A stretch of 64,000 nucleotides of DNA, from assembly GCA_963971575.1 (NCBI GenBank), contig OZ020620.1, forward strand, positions 39,656,924-39,720,923. Direction: 5' to 3'. Shown here piece by piece: positions 64,000 through 64,000 of this stretch (positions within the stretch are counted from its first letter, which is position 1; each line of letters begins with the position of its first letter). The stretch is from Liopterus haemorrhoidalis (lineage: Eukaryota; Arthropoda; Insecta; Coleoptera; Dytiscidae). The notes below the pieces were generated by a model that searched no databases, was not told the origin of the DNA, and worked only from the letters and a program-made list of their open reading frames with translations. A program made the position numbers and the translations under genes.

Positions 64000-64000
64000 A

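Overview
This is an animal, almost certainly insect, genomic window. It is AT-rich and dominated by transposable elements, with spliced host genes (GT...AG introns, phase-consistent exons) scattered between nested repeats. I cannot name the species. The mix of hAT, Tc1/mariner, pogo-like, PIF/Harbinger, Helitron-like, jockey/I/L2/RTE-type LINE, restriction-endonuclease-type LINE and Penelope-like remnants fits many insects.

Host genes. (1) Two tail-to-tail trypsin-like serine proteases lie at 45.7-60.1 kb. One, on the plus strand, has five phase-compatible exons (45743-55366; predicted 306 aa) with H57, D102, S195 and D189 all present. The other, on the minus strand, has its last two exons here (60117-56925), carrying D102, S195 and D189; its first exons are not visible. 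Both end in an unusual hydrophobic C-terminal tail. (2) An unrecognised minus-strand gene has three small exons at 22665-22575, 17830-17801 and 12712-12572. They join in one frame, and the middle one is a 30-bp microexon. (3) A two-exon helix-turn-helix-like gene start lies at 29417-29946, probably transposon-associated and broken.

Mobile DNA, left to right. 1-7 kb: MITEs, a giant octamer microsatellite inside an interspersed element, and a 3.5-kb element with 285-bp inverted termini enclosing a 144-bp tandem array, itself split by a jockey-like LINE with a 13-bp target duplication. 8-11.5 kb: two related hAT elements with perfect 8-bp duplications, one carrying a nested MITE and having an unoccupied duplicated target site beside it. 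13-16 kb: an I/jockey-type LINE remnant and a complete-ended Tc1/mariner element. 18-23 kb: three MITEs and the first copy of a terminal-inverted-repeat element that carries a tRNA-like module. 24-32 kb: LINE remnants. 32-45 kb: mariner remnants, microsatellite-bearing elements, Helitron-like minisatellites, hAT MITEs and a 1.6-kb palindrome ending next to the protease gene. 46-60 kb: protease introns packed with Helitron-like, hAT, tRNA-module and satellite elements. 61-64 kb: a LINE RNase H region split by a 1.08-kb MITE, then a Harbinger transposase start facing a MADF-domain gene start.

Many insertions can be dated relative to one another because target duplications and interrupted hosts are visible. 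The most unusual structures are the swapped tRNA-like modules, the long-TIR tandem-array element, the X-L-X'-L' palindrome, and (TGTC)n/(TGTCCGTC)n cores shared by several repeat families.
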